From Schizochytrium sp. TIO01 (Eukaryota > Sar > Bigyra > Thraustochytrida > Thraustochytriidae): 64,000 bases of DNA. Below the pieces are notes generated by a model that saw only the letters and a list, made by a program, of their open reading frames with translations, was not told the origin of the DNA and did no database searches. The stretch covers positions 2,031,102 through 2,095,101 of the forward strand of contig SMSO01000025.1 of assembly GCA_004764695.1 (NCBI GenBank), in the 5' to 3' direction. The translations under genes and the position numbers were made by a program. The first letter of the stretch is position 1; each line of letters starts with the position of its first letter. Of the stretch, positions 49,948-63,807 are shown one piece after another.

Positions 49948-50178
49948 TCTACGCCGCTCAGAACGGCTAATCCACAACAAGAAAGGAAAGAAAGAAAAGA
50001 AAAACTTTGGCGTCAATCAATCACTCAATCGCTCAATCAAACAGGACTCAGCAAACCTCTGCGCCTCCTGCTTCGCCGCGACGCCAGCTTCTGCAAGCCT
50101 GCTGGTGGCTCCTGGCGGCGCTGTGCCTGCCAGTGCTGAGACGTGGATGGGTGTTCCGGTCCTTGCTCGCTCGCTTTG

Positions 50179-50180
<2 letters not shown>

Positions 50181-50225
<45 letters not shown>
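50181..50225. repeat. (TTGC)n microsatellite, 11 units
   Basis: A pure TTGC array about 230 bases upstream of the TAZ gene start. Confidence 0.95.
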
Positions 50226-50420
50226 GCCGTCTGTTGTTTGGTGCAGTTAGTTAATCCGTGAAAGTCGTGCTCTGACGGGTCGATGGGATTGATTTCCTTT
50301 TGGGGGTTTGCTTTCGCTGCTTTCGCTGCTTTTCACTCTTTTTCACGGCTTCCTTTTTCAGGAGCCAAGAATGCTTAGCGCTGCCTATTCAAAAACACCT
50401 TTTCAGTCACCGTACTGTTC

Positions 50421-50510
50421 ACCTTCTTTCTTTCTTTTCTTACTCTCTTTCTTTTCTTACTTTCTTTTCTTACTTTCTTTCATTCTTTCTTTCTTTCATT
50501 CTTAGTTTCG
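50421..50510. repeat. TTTC/TTAC-rich pyrimidine tract
   Basis: Imperfect repeats of CTTTCTTT with TTAC interruptions. They are purine-rich on the strand encoding the TAZ gene and lie some 470-560 bases upstream of its ATG. Confidence 0.85.
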
Positions 50511-50807
50511 CCTCTCAATAAGGACTAAGAAGTTCGTCATCAGAACCAACCTGAGGCTGTCTTGTTTGGTTACGTGCTATTCTTTGGCGGGCACTTTGAG
50601 AACTATTGCATGATAATAATAGAAAACAGCAGCAGCAACAAAAAGAAGAACAAGAAGAAGAAATTTTATTTATGTTTATATTTATATTTATTTTTGAAGA
50701 TAGAGGGCCTTCTTTCCTTTTCTCTCCTCCTGCCTCCGCGTACTTCGATGTCTCTGTAATCAATCCTGTTAAGAATTGTTTTTAACTATAATTTTATGCA
50801 TGACCAG

Positions 50808-50832
50808 TTTTTTTTTTTTTTTTTTTTTTTTT
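50808..50832. repeat. 25-base T homopolymer
   Basis: An uninterrupted T run (A run on the minus strand). It could be the tail of a minus-strand retroposed sequence, but I see no adjoining element or flanking duplication. Confidence 0.9.
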
Positions 50833-50944
50833 AAATAAAATCTGAAAATGGCTGTTCGTGAGTTTGTCGCGCCTTTCTTGGCCTCTTCAGCGGTCCGAGA
50901 GAACAAACGAACAAACAAATAAGCAAGAGAGAAAAGAGAAGAAA

Positions 50945-50963
50945 TGAATGAATGAATGAATGA
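50945..50963. repeat. (GAAT)n microsatellite, short
   Basis: Nearly five GAAT/TGAA units. The same family recurs at about 52971-52988. Confidence 0.8.
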
Positions 50964-52400
50964 AAAAATTAAAGAAGGAGAGGTGTCTGAAAAACTTCTT
51001 TCTCATGTTTTGTGATGAGTCTGTTCCTTTAGTTCTTGTCTGGCTTATAAGTTAAACTTTTCTTTATCCAGAAAGAAAAAGAGAGCTGATGTGCGAATTG
51101 AAGGGAGGAACGACGGCGCTGAGGATCATGATGATGACGACGACCCTCCCTCCTCTCCGCTTAATAAAATGCCTCTTCTTCTTTTTATTAGAAAAGACAC
51201 AAATAGCATACTAATTATATTTTCAGTTTCTCGATTTAAAACGTTTTAAAAAGCTACATTCATTTACTTATATTAAAAAACAAAAAGGAAACGAAGAAAC
51301 AATGTATCCTGCTAAAGCCTCTTCTTTTGGTACTGCGTTCTCCACACCAAAGTCAAAGACAAAGGTCTTCATTCGTTTCGTTTCTCATTCCATTTCGTCT
51401 TTGACGATCTCCGTTCCTCTTCGGGCGCCGTCCTGCTCCATATAAAGCAAGCAGCCGTCCACGCGTTCCCTCCTTCGCAAGATTTTGCTTCTTCATCGTC
51501 TCAGAGAAACGAAGCCGTCAGCCAATCCGGACTCTCCTTGTTTCCCCTTTTTTTTTTTCCTTTTTTTTTTTAACATTAAAAAAAATAATAAAAAATAGAA
51601 ATAAATAAATCTTTTGTCTTTCTTCACGAATAGTATCAAAATCAAAATGAGACAGTAACAAAGAAAGGATACGGCCTCTCTATTACATCTATTACATGAG
51701 CGACAAGCCAATCACAGAGCCCGAAGCGCCGAGAAGCAGAAGAAGAGATGTGCTTACTTGAAATAAGTAAGTTTCTTGCTTACTTAGTTAGTTACTCACT
51801 CGCATCAATCAGACTGCGATGGTCTGATTGCTCCGAATTAAAAAAACAAACAGAGAAAAAACAAGTAAAAATAATAACTTAATAACTTGGCGGCAGAGCA
51901 GAGAAAAGGCAGATAAGCAGGAGCGATGCGATGCGAGGCAAACCAAGAAATCAATCAATCAGGGAAGCAAGTTGGCCTCTGTCCCCCTCTCCCTGCGCAC
52001 GGACTGCTCTCGATAGCGCCCTTTGTCGGCCAAGAATGCCATGCTTTCTTTGTGTATAGATAATCTATCTTTGCTTGTTCTGCACCCAATTATATACTGC
52101 AAAGTGAACGAGGAAGTGAGCGAGTGATGACGCCGACGCAGCACTCGCTCACTTCTCGAGTGCAGGGGCGCCGAAGAAACCCCGAAAGAGAGAGAGAAAC
52201 CAACCAAGAAAGAAGATCCATATCTATCTATCTAACGATACATGCTACACATGCCTACGCGCATTATTTTCTAGTATGTTCCTTACTTACTACATTGTTT
52301 TCTCTTTTAGATAAATATACACCATCTTCTTTACATAGATACTCTTAAGTACTAAAGCACATGGTTTAGTCTAAAATAAAGTAAAAGAAAATAAAAGCAT

Positions 52401-52402
52401 GA

Positions 52403-52441
<39 letters not shown>
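52401..52441. repeat. (GAAA)n microsatellite, 10 units
   Basis: A pure GAAA array following ATAAAAGCAT. Confidence 0.95.
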
Positions 52442-52442
<1 letters not shown>

Positions 52443-53769
52443 GCGTCGTCCGCGAGAGCCGAGAAATCTATGCGAAGGAGAAGAAGAGAAGAGCAGAAGC
52501 ATAAAAGAAGCGGCCGGAGGCAGAAGGAGGGAGCGCTGACACTCGATTTCGATTCATTGACCTGCCACAAGAACGGGGTCTCTAAGGGCATCGTTGGAGA
52601 CAGGAAAGCAGCGAAGCTAGAAGGCGAGCGGGCGAGATTGCGAGTAGCATGGCCATTAAACAGTTCACTAATACTGTCGATGCTGGCGTTTATTTCTCTG
52701 ATTTCCACCATTTCGCTGTTTTTTTTTGTGCTGCTTTTTATTTATCGTTGCGTTAATTATACTTGCTTAATATTATTTGATTCTGAAAAGTGAAATTTCA
52801 ACGAAAGAACGTGTATTGTTGGTTCTTTCAAGCCTTGCTGTGATGTTTTCAAATCAGCTTTTAAAAAGTTGTTTTAATTAGAGGAATAGCAGGGACTACT
52901 TTCGCAGCTGCACATCTCATTTCTTTGTGTTGGATAAGAATAAGGAAGAGAAGAAGAGGCGGCTAAACAAATGAATGAATGAATGAATTAATCAATGAAT
53001 CAATCAAACAGACCGCCTAAATTATTCACCCAAATCAATTCACATATTTCCCTTCGCGTAAGCAGGCAACATGTTTCTTGATATGAAACCTTCGTTGGAG
53101 TTTCTGGCGCCACCAATTCGAGCCTCCAAAAGCCTTCGCGGCGCATCGTCGTCAAATAAACCTAATAAAACAGCGTCTTCGCAGCGAGCGCTTCTTTCTT
53201 TGTAGCGGCCGGAGGTCCGGTTTCTGAGAACACGAGCTTTGCTTTTACTAATAATGATGTTACAAGTGAAGAAAATAACAGACAGATGAATGCATAAAGA
53301 AACCAATCAAAGAAAACCAATCGTTCATGACACTCCTCAACAACTTTAGAGAACAATGAGAGCCTAGATTTGTGAATACTGAGAATCAACCGTTCTTTTT
53401 CTCTTTCGGCTATTTCTTCTGTTTTCATATATATATTAAAAACAAAGTTATTACTTGAAAAAGAAAAAAAAAAAAGAAAAAGAAAAAGGGCCTTTTAAAC
53501 GTTTAGTTTGAGAACAGACCGTAGAAACCCAAGAGAAAGAGAGAAAGAAAGCGACCGCGAACTCGAATCCTCCATCCACCTTGGACGAGGAAGGCAGCGC
53601 AGGAAAGCTCTGAGGCCGCTCTTGGAGAGGTTGATTACGCTTCGTTGAGGGTTTGATGGGCGGAATGCGGAGCTCTCGCGGGTTTAACTGCGCTGCGCGT
53701 GTGGCGCAGAGGTGCTGCGGCAAGAAAGGATGGTCGCGAATGGCCATTCCTCTCCCTTTTACCTACCCA

Positions 53770-53793
53770 GTAAGTAAGTAAGTAAGTAAGTAA
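53770..53793. repeat. (GTAA)n microsatellite, 6 units
   Basis: A GTAA array next to a TACCTACC motif and followed by TATTTAATG. Confidence 0.9.
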
Positions 53794-54266
53794 TTATTTA
53801 ATGAACTGCTTAGAGAATCAGCTAACTAGCTAGCTACTAACCGCGCAGGCTTTTCTCTGTACCAGTATACGACTAACCAAGAATTTATTTATTGCGTACC
53901 TCACAATCTCTCGCATCATATTCATTTTGGACAAGATGTACAGAATATACTCTCTGTTGTGGTGAATGAAAAGAAAAGCGGAGCACCATCAAACATGCAT
54001 ATGTAGTGACTCCTTGGGTTTAGGAGGAGAACATGTACATGTAAATAAACATCTTTTATCTACAAAGAGAAAAGAAAAGACATGAGAAAGGAGAAGAAAA
54101 AAGAATTGATCAATTGTAAAATAGTTTTAAATAAGGAGAAGAACAAGAGCAACCAAGTAAAAATGAATGATAATCTCGGTTTTGCCCATGGCACGAGGAA
54201 AGTCAAATAAATTCCAGCTAAATTCACGGAAAGTGGGTGTCTGGATATATTATGGTGAAACCAGAG

Positions 54267-54296
<30 letters not shown>
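54267..54296. repeat. (AAAT)n microsatellite, 7 units
   Basis: An AAAT/TAAA array in A-rich surroundings. Confidence 0.9.
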
Positions 54297-54297
<1 letters not shown>

Positions 54298-57260
54298 AAG
54301 TAAATAAATGCCACTCCTTCACAGAACGAAGACCTCATCGTCGCATCCACAGCTTTGAGCAGACTTTCCTCGGAACTGTTTTCCAACAAACTGTTTTCCA
54401 ACAGCCGCGACATCGCTTCTTCGACGAAAGCTAAAGCTTACCAACCCAAGCACACGAATGAAGTCCCACGAAAAATGGATGTATGGATATAGTATGTATT
54501 AATTATCCTGTCTTTACTACTACGCTCTTTTCCTGCCACTCAAAGTTCCAGAGTACCCCCGTCCGTTCTCTGAGTGTGTTCTGACCTGCGAAATAGAAAC
54601 CAGCGGAAGCAAGGAAGGAAGAAAAAACCATTCCATGAATATATATTTGTAAGGAGCAAAGTATGCATCGTTACCACGGCATCATCATCGTAGGAGTACT
54701 TAGCGCGCGCTAGCCCCGAGGAACGCAAGGCCTGGGTCCCACGCCGAGGTCCTGCGCGTTCAACCTTGTGGCGTTTGGCGAGCGCGCCTTCTCCAAGAGG
54801 TTTCTCGACGCCCGTCCGCTGTTCAAGGCTGGAAGGGCGATCTGGCCCGGGTTTGGTCTCGCCAATCGCAGCGGGCTGGGCCCTGCGCAGGTTTGAGCGG
54901 AAGCCCCTATTGCGCTACAGGTCCTCTCGCCTGAAGATCCATTAGCATCGCTTACTTACTGGCTAAGCTAGGCTAGCCTAGGCTTGCCTAGGTCAGCAGA
55001 GCAGTCGGTTCATAGGTACCTTAGCTAGTTGAGTCAAATTCCGTCGATTTCGCCTCTTGGCAGACAGTCAGCGCGCTTTTCAGAAAGAAGAAAATCTTGG
55101 TCTGCCTGGAAAGGCGGATTTTGCGAAGCAGCGAGAACCAACTTCGGCAACTCGAAACTGTGACACTGGCGGTCAGAACGTAGTTTGTTGCTGCTGTCAG
55201 GCACCGAGAGAACTTTTCCACCAAATAATCAATACATCAATACATCAATGAAGCTTGAATCATTTTGGCAATGAGAGCTTTTGCTGCCTGGGTCCTTTCA
55301 GTGGATCTTGCCTAGAAACAACAGATCTTGGAGAAGCCTAAGTGGCGTCTCGTTCACGCAGCCTGATGACGCGGGTTAGTTTTGGCAGCTGAGAAGAAGG
55401 AATGATATTGGGCAAGCGAGTAAAATTCAACTCATGCATGTGATGGGTGTCGACTTCGATCAGGTTCGAGGGATTCGACTTCTCGATTGGAGGACTTTTA
55501 CAATTTTTTTTTACATATGAGCTAAGGCAAATGAAAGGCGAACAAAGAAGCGGAAATCGAATAACCAACATTTGCATTCTTAGGTTTACGTGCGGCCCAC
55601 TGCGACGCCCTTAAAGAGCTCTCGAATGGGAATCGCAATTTATTTATTCATCAACAACGCCTCCAAATGTGAAGAACGCTCGTTTGGTTTGGTTGTACTT
55701 CTGCTCTTTGAGTGTGCGTCTCTTTTCTCAACCCACTTATGATCCTGAGAATTGCCGCAAAAACTTCGAACGATTGACGAAGCATATAAAGCGTCGAACT
55801 CACAACAGACTATCTACAATTTGCAGTGAGTGGCGCGAAAGGCACCTGAAGCGAAGGAAGCGCACAACTCTGGCCACTGTCTTTTTGCGATCTGGCCGCT
55901 TCGCAATTGCAGTCTCACGGTCTAAGGGCTACCTTTGCCGCTGATGACGAGCAGGAGGACGGCGACCACCACGACGAAGCACAGTTTCTCTGGAAGTTCT
56001 GCTACCCTGGGTCCGTAACGAGACGCACGGGTGATGCGACATGAATTCGCGGGTATTCTGGACTGCGTGCGAATGCTACCGGACGCTTCGCACCAGCAAA
56101 GAATTTCTGCGGCACAGTAACAATTAATCCAAAGTAATTCTTTTTTTTAAGTTTAATTTTTAACTTTTCACTTTTGAAAGTATTGTGCTTTGATTTATTT
56201 TTATATAGCCTAGCCTGGAGCCAAACACAGAAACTGCATTAACTTGAGTTTATCGAAACGAGGAAAGCGCAGGACTCTGGGAAAGCAAGCCGTAATCAGA
56301 TGCACCTACTACGATCTGTTTAAGCTCCGTTGGTCTTTGTTCGTTTGACTTTACCCAACCTCCCAATAAAAACGGGGAACTAGGTCCTTCTTGATTCTAA
56401 TTTGAGATTTCGCACTAAAGTTTTCAACAGTTTGTTTGCACACAGAGAACTGAAAGAGCTCTTCTTCTTCGTCTTGCTGATGCAGCTCTGCGTGCGAAAC
56501 CGAAGACAGGATCCTGAGCTAGCCGGGCCCAACGATCAGACAGATACGCGTGCTCGGCAGCCCTATTCGAACGCCGGCTCGCGGAGATCGTACAGATCCT
56601 GCTCGCTCGGCGCAGCTCTAACGCTTTCATAGACGAAGCAGCGCATCTGTCATCTATGCATTCATTCATTCGTTAATTCATTCGTTCACTCTTTCGAGAT
56701 CTTTATAGAATGACAAAATTTTGGCTATTTATGAGCTCATTCATGAAAACAACGATCAATCGAAAGTGAAGTGGGTGGCGTTAGTTCGTGGGTTGTTGTT
56801 TCGAAACTTCAGGTAAGAGCAGGAATCCATCCTGTGTCCGTATGCTGCATTTGCATTGGGCTCAGTTTCCGCTTCTGCGAGGTATTAAGCAAGCTCGATC
56901 AGCTAAACCTCCGTGTATAAGGTAATGTAGAATGTAGTACCTAGCTAGCTACTTTCGAGTGAGTTGGTCGAATGAATCATGAGTCGACCCAATTGAATTC
57001 TCTTGGAGTTCGAGTTCTTCTCCATTCGACGAGGGCACTGACTAATAAATAAGTCTTACGACAGACGCCACCTGCATTTATGATGTCATGCATTTTTCAT
57101 GACTCGCATTTGTAAATGATAACTAAGCATCGAGCAGCACAGCACAGGCCTGCCTTTCTTCGCGTTGCGGTTCGCGGGCGCACCTCGAATGCCCTGTTAT
57201 TTGACATGAAGAGATGCAAAAACCAGATTACCAGAACCGCGCAGGCTCTCGTTTCTTTCT

Positions 57261-57292
57261 TTCACTCTCTCACTCTCTCACTCACTCACTCC
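57261..57292. repeat. (CTCA)n and CTCTCA repeats
   Basis: CACTCTCT units passing into pure ACTC units. It is the complement of the GAGT family at 63.75 kb. Confidence 0.85.
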
Positions 57293-57502
57293 TTCGAGCG
57301 AGTTCCCAGTTCCTGGCATTGCTGCAGCAGAGGTAGTAGAGTAGTCGGTAGGTAGGCACCTACCTGGCTTTGTTGACCCCGTAGCAGCTATTGAAATCTC
57401 AGGTACCTACCTACCTAGGTAGTTGAATCTTCGTATCATTATTGCGACGCACTGCGACAACAAAAAATTCATTCTTTCATTCGCCCATCCATTCCATTCC
57501 AT

Positions 57503-57571
57503 GCATTCATTCATTCATTCATTCATTCATTCATTCCATGAGTAAGTGAGTAAGTGAGTGAGTGAGTGAGT
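57503..57571. repeat. Adjacent (CATT)n and (GTGA)n microsatellites
   Basis: Eight CATT units are followed within 10 bases by GTAA/GTGA units. Confidence 0.92.
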
Positions 57572-60500
57572 GTCATGCATGTGCGTTGTTATGTCAGATT
57601 TACTCCACCAGCATAGTCAAGCAAACAAGCAAATGAGTGAGCAAAACTAAACAAATGACTTCTTTGTTTTGGCGGGCTTTCTGTGATCGATTATCGTTTG
57701 CGTTGACTATTCATGACAGGGATTTAGAGTTGACGTTATGTTTTCTTTTGCTTTTTGTTTTTCTAATTACAAGTGAATTCATTGTTTCTGGCGTCAATGT
57801 TGAGCACTATCGACGCGTCGAGGTCTGAAGAGAACCCGCCAACGGTGCACTTCTGCTACCAATAGTAGTACTGCCATTTCGCGACTCCCTTTCCTCATTG
57901 ATGATGGTTATTATTTATCTTTAAAAAAAAAATGTTTAGGCGAGTCCACAATTTCCAAAATCAAGGACCCGCGGACTATTCCTCGAGACGTTCTGGAGTA
58001 AGTAAGTTGAATGAATGCAAAAAGGCTGTGGCTTGGACCTCTGCAGAATTTCAGGTCCTTCAAATTTCGCAGAAAAAGCATTGCTCTGCGCGTCCTTGTC
58101 TCCTAACTCTGGAGGGTTAGATAGCTAGCCTGGTCAACGACCAACTAAGAGGTGCCTGATTGCAATTCACATGTTTGCGATTCGTCCCCATAGATGTCAG
58201 AAACCGATTTAAAAAACAAAACAAAAAAAATGTCATGCTTTTCTGTCGATTTCGTAATTGATTGAAGAAAATAAATCGAGAAGCAAGAAAGAACAGCAAC
58301 TAATAATCGCTTCAAATGTGATCAAATCATCTGCTGTGACGACGAGACAATCGACTGACTGACACTTGAACGCATCTGATGCTTCGATCTATATTTTTGA
58401 GGGATGGTCTCGAAAACTCGCTCACTGCTACTCTCAGCCTGAATTGTAAGATGCTTCGCCGGCGAAATCCTACAAAACAAGAGCATTCCGCCAGAATTAA
58501 TTCATGATCTTGATTAAAATTAACTATTATTTGTGGTCGTTCTGTTCCTGTGATATGATCGTAATTTCGCGATCTCTGGCCAAGCGACCTCTTCCCTCTT
58601 TAAGTTCGAAGGTCTGCCAATCGATGAAAAATGTTTAGCTTTTTCTCCTCTCCTCAAAGCCTTGGCCTCCTTGGTAAATTTCCTCGAGCTACAGTTCTCG
58701 CATGCGTCCGAGAGCAGCACGTGGAACGAGGCCAGCAGCATGAAATGCCATATTGCAATCGAAATGAATGAAATACTTATTTTTTCCTTTTCTCAATAAA
58801 ACTGATGATTATTATGATTCATAACACTCTAAGTACTAATATTAATATTATTCTTATTATTCGCAATCGAATTTTAAAATATGAAGAATAATAAATTCAA
58901 CCAAAGAGAAACAAACATGAACAATGAGTAAAAACATTCTTCATTTCATAGCAACAGCAAAGCAGCAAAAGTTCCAAAATACTTTAAAATATTTTTAAAA
59001 CAACACTTGAAAGCCAAAACCTTTTTTCGTCTAGTAAACACTAAAAATATTATTATTCTTTTTTCATTCTTTTTTCCCCTGTAGTCCTCTTTTCGCGGAC
59101 AAGCCTGTTCGCGTGAACAGAAGTGTACTTACCTGGATAGTGCCTAACTACCTTCTACGGTAATAGCCAGAGACCATCAAATAAATAGCTGCAGCAAAAG
59201 TGCTACCACCGCAGCGGAGATGACCTCGAGTTTTCTCCGTGCGAGCGTTGAGGTCGCTATATATTTAAAGAAAAACTCTGTGCGCCAGCCACCCAACGGA
59301 CGGCATGGTGGTTCGAGAGCATGGTCTGAGGCGTCTTCTGCCTCATTGAATAAACAAAGCCATGAAGATGGAGTGATTGATCGACTGGTTGAGTAAATAA
59401 TCATCAGCTCAACCTTGTTCCTAGAAAACCGAGGAGAAAGACAAAATAAAGAGAGTGTAAGTGGTGTCACTCGGATCCAATATAAAGAAGAGGGCGTATC
59501 TTCCAAGTTCAAGTTCGCGGTTGCGGGAAAAAAGGAGAGGAAAAACCACTTTCTCTGCCCTCATCCTCTCATCATATATGAATCCTTTCTACCTAAAGTG
59601 AATCATCACGATTATGAAGTCTTTGTTTTCTTTCTTTTTAGTTTGAAAGCTAGTGGTTCCCTGTAGGACCGTCCTATGTGGTCCTAGGCTCAAGGTGCCA
59701 GGCAGTCAAATGCTACCTGCTAGACAGTAGATATGTATGTTACTACGTACAAGTAGGTGATCTTGAGTTTGCCCAGATTAGGCAAAATGGCCTTGGAGCA
59801 ATTCGAATGTAGAAACGCACTGCGTAAGTTGAATGTCTACGGGGATACCGATCTACTCAGCGCATGGACAGACAATAGTCCGATCTGGCATCTGAGATGG
59901 ATCCGGCACCTCCCGCTAATGCACGCACGCACGCTCAAATCCTGGAGGACTTTACCTAGCTTCGCTAGATAGTACAAGTAATTAGCTCGACGGGGTCTGC
60001 AGGATGCGCATTACCTGCCAACTCATGGAATTCAATTTATATCGGCCGCAAGCATCCTCAAGAAACATGCCATCGATCGATCTATAAGTAGTTCTACCCC
60101 CGCCGAGAGGGATAAAGAGAGCTTCCCAAAGTAAGTTACATGTTTACAATGGGGCAACTTTGAACACAGGTAAGCTGCAGGCAGCATCATGAGTACCTAG
60201 CTCTGCTAGCAGCCTGCAGAGTTTGCTCGCTAAGGTTGGAACTGGAAGCCACAGTCAGCATAACGATAAAAACTCAAAAAATTTCTGCACGCGCGTCTCC
60301 CATCTGATTGGGTTCTAACCCCTTCGAAGAATTCATCTAAGGTTCTTGGAATCTCTAGATGGAACTCAACTTGTACGTGCGGGCGTGGGCAACTTTGGAA
60401 AGCCTCGGCCGTGCTGAAGAATTGTGAGGGCTTCTGGAGAAGATAGAATCGATAGATTTCATTCGAACGTTATCCTGCGGCTGTTACTTAGTTATCATGG

Positions 60501-61244
60501 TTTTCTCAATTGGAGCCCCTGCCAACCGCCTCCATCGGCCTGATTGTTGATGAGGTGGCTCTGATTCGGCTGTATGCTGCTTGCAGATCCCGGGCATCGC
60601 CCTTTTCTTTGTCGTCCGACCATAGCCATGATGACAAGGGAGGGCCATAGATGTGATTTATTCAGAAAACCAAACTTGAGATACTTCTGAGGGTCCCTGG
60701 ACGACGGTTATTCTAAAGATCACGCTGTAAGTTTCTCCAAAGTAGATAAGCGCCAAAGCTAAGACACTGCGGAAACAAGTTTAAGATGTCCACAGGCACG
60801 CACACACGCATCAAAGATGGTGATTGTCCTCATCATGAAAGCCTTGATCATCATCATCATATCATGTCTACCAAAATGTTAGCAAACCTTGAGCAATTGG
60901 ACAAATGTAAGCAAGAAATCTTCCCTCGCGAAGGAGCAACGAGGCTTTCTCCTGGGGGGCTCTGGACAACCTCAAGCTGATTTTTACTTTCTTCACTTCG
61001 AGAGTTGCCTCTTGCCGTGGAAAGGAAACCACCCTCACTCTTCTGGCCTGGCGCACCCTCGTGCTTCAGAGAGCGGCCTGACCTGCTCAGCCTTCCACCC
61101 TCAATAAGTAAGCAGCTAGCTATGCCTAGCGCAGCTTAGCGAGAGAGACTGCCCGTTCCCGATGTTCTCAGGTTCTTCTTTTTCGTCATACTTCTTCTGG
61201 GAAGGCGAGGCCGTCTCGCTTAGCTAGCCAGAATAGGCTATTGC

Positions 61245-61320
61245 ATACATACATACATACATACATACATACATACATACATACATACATACATACATAC
61301 ATACATACGTACATACATAC
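61245..61320. repeat. (CATA)n microsatellite, about 19 units
   Basis: A nearly pure CATA array with two CGTA variants at its right end. On the minus strand it is the same family as the TATG array at 37.8 kb. Confidence 0.95.
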
Positions 61321-61552
61321 GTGCCTATGGTCGGTGGGTCTCCTCAGCGCAACAGCGACGAATTTGCGCGTCATCTCGCCATCAATGCGGCAGGTTCCTC
61401 TTGGCTTCCGCATCTAGTCCTCCTCGAGGGTAGCTTTCATACGCTGCTGCCTGCCGGTGTTTCCGTCCGTGAAGCCGCGGTGAGTACTTGAGAGCGTTGT
61501 CTCTGACTTGAGCGGGCGACCTTGCGGCGGTTGGCATTGATGCTGGTGGTGG

Positions 61553-61756
61553 TGATTGATTGATTGATCGATTGATCCATTTATAAATTGATTGATTTCC
61601 TCCTCCTCAAGTTCTGAACCGCGAGTGTACTCACTCACTCACTCACTCATTCACTTTGAGAGGAGCGGGTGGGTTGGATTGACATTCATTCATTCATTCA
61701 TTCATTCATTCATTCAATCATTCAATCATTCGTCTATCCAGATAGCCTCAATTCTC

Positions 61757-61787
<31 letters not shown>
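61553..61787. repeat. Cluster of four different tetranucleotide microsatellites
   Basis: Within 235 bases lie GATT (61553-61578), ACTC (61630-61650), CATT (61683-61730) and AGCA (61757-61787) arrays, separated by short unique spacers. Confidence 0.92.
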
Positions 61788-62245
61788 GATAGCAAGCAAT
61801 GCCTCACCCACCCACTGCTGCTCACGAGCCTCTATCCTACTGCATTTGTGCACGTGTAGCACACGCACGCACGCTCGCTCAATTGCACACACCTTCGCAT
61901 CAACAGCAATAGCGGCTGTGCTTCTTCATGAAGTAGACACATTCCTTCCTTCCTTCTTCCTTCCTTCATGCAGGGAGCGCAGTCTTGGCCTCCTAAAGAA
62001 GGCACTCTCAAACCGCCAAAAGACATAGGTGCCACAGCAAATCGAGCCCTTGTCTTCGCTTTTCTTTCCAACCAAACAAACAAACAAATAAACAAATAAA
62101 CCATGAGGTCACTTGTTTGTTGTTTCCTGGCCAGCCGGGCTCGCGTGTCGCCACCACGGACGCATCGCAGCATCCGCGACGTCATCGCTCGTCATCGCGC
62201 CTGCGTGGTCTTTCTTGCAAAGACAGCCAAGTTGTGCCTGAGCGC

Positions 62246-62267
62246 TTGCAAGCAAGCAAGCAAGCAA
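62246..62267. repeat. (CAAG)n microsatellite, 5 units
   Basis: A short array of the same family (reverse complement CTTG) as the TTGC array at 50.2 kb. Confidence 0.85.
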
Positions 62268-63748
62268 TAAGCTTTGGCGCGGCGCGTGTGGTTCTTGCAA
62301 AGGCCTCGTAGAGTTTGCTGTAGCTGACTGGTACTACGCAGGCGCCCGCCCACTAAGAATTCATTCATTCATTCAATAATACGGCCGAAGCGTTCTCGAG
62401 ATTCTTTTCGATTGGCGTCGCAGAAACAAAGTAATAATAACTCCTGCCTGCCTACTACCGACTACAACCAGGTAACCTGTGTTGGAATAGCGAGGGCTAA
62501 GAGGGCGAGTAGGCGCGGCGGTAGGAGTGCCTCCTTTAAAACTGCGGACGTTAAATGGAGATGGGGGCGGCGTACGTAGCCGCGCAGAATTTTAGTTGTT
62601 CTCTTCCTTTACAAATTGAAGTAAAACTGACTAAAGGAACAAGTCTGATGAGCGAGGGTCTCTCCGAATTATCGACTTGATGCAAACCGTGCGCTCGATC
62701 TGCCCACCCCGACCTGCAAGCGGACACGGACCAAGCTTCAAGCTAGCTTGCTAGAGAGGACTGTGGAAGGTGCTCAAAATGAGGGACAAAGTGAAGTCCG
62801 GCAAAGATGCACGATAAACCAGTGAGGAACTTGGTGTTTGCGATGCTTTGGGTTTTTCGCAGCTTCAAACTAAGGTTTTAGAGAAACTTATAGAGCCTTC
62901 TACTACAGAGCATATAATTTTCATTTATAAAAGTTGCGCCCAAACGCTTTACGAAATGCAGTCCCGGGCTTCTTCAATCTACGAAATTCGAATGATCATC
63001 TTGGAAAATGAGTGGCCAAAATGAAATTGTTAAAAACCAGCCATGTCTGCTCTCGGAGCGTCAATTGCTGTTTTTGGACAAAGTATGGTTGAAGCCTATT
63101 GTTTATACCCTCCCAAATAGTCAACCAATAAGTCAATCAATTAACCAATCGCCGATGAGATGGCCATTTGGTTAAATGCCTACTTTGAAAAGGTAATTGA
63201 AGATTGCGCATAACGCCCAAAGTGCTTATGTGGAAAGATGCTTGTAGCACATTGAATTTGGCCAACCAAAGAAAGCAGTAGCCGGACAGGAGCACCAATG
63301 GAATACACGTCACCTTACTTCGGTAGATATCACATCCAACTGACTTGGAGTCGTGTCACCAGTGATTGCAAATGGTCGTCGAATCATGAGCATTGTCAGC
63401 GCCCATCACCATGACCACCACTCCTCATCACATTATTAGTCAGCAGCAGCTCACTCCTAGCTACATTACACTACACTAAGCAGGTGGTGCCTCGGTACCA
63501 CCATTGATTTCTTTCATCCGGATTGAAATGAACCCGAAGATTACTGCTCTTTCTTTGAGCAAATGATTGCATGATTGATTCGTTGATTCAATGGTGAAAA
63601 GGTCTTTTGTGGAGCGACATCGTACGGCTTGGGCAACCATTTTAACCGTGGCTAGCTTCTGCAAACCTATGAATATGCTCGAGTTGAATGAGGAACAAGC
63701 CATCTTCTATCTGTGAAGAGAACCGGGAGGGTTAGTCAATGGCAGGGA

Positions 63749-63807
63749 GCGAGTGAGTGAGTGAGTGAGTGAGTGAGTGAGTGAGTGAGTGAGTGAGTGA
63801 GTGAGTG
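63749..63807. repeat. (GAGT)n microsatellite, about 14 units
   Basis: A pure GAGT/GTGA array close to the right edge. Confidence 0.95.

Noticed and set aside
50808-50832. Poly-T as the tail of a retrotransposon
   Set aside because: No adjoining reverse transcriptase, SINE-like promoter boxes or target-site duplication could be seen.
55440-55500. tRNA B-box-like GGTTCGAG sequence
   Set aside because: No matching A box or cloverleaf could be drawn around it. No tRNA gene was recognised anywhere in the window.
55669-55944. Plus-strand frame of 91 codons with a basic C-terminus
   Set aside because: It begins at GTG, has no usable ATG, and lies in repeat-rich DNA with no similar sequence known to me.
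61186-61413. Minus-strand frame with the same Met-Tyr-Val-Cys repeat
   Set aside because: It is a translation of the CATA microsatellite; no flanking protein character.
63749-63807. Possible CRISPR-like or telomeric array
   Set aside because: The unit is four bases without spacers; it is neither a CRISPR array nor a known telomere repeat.
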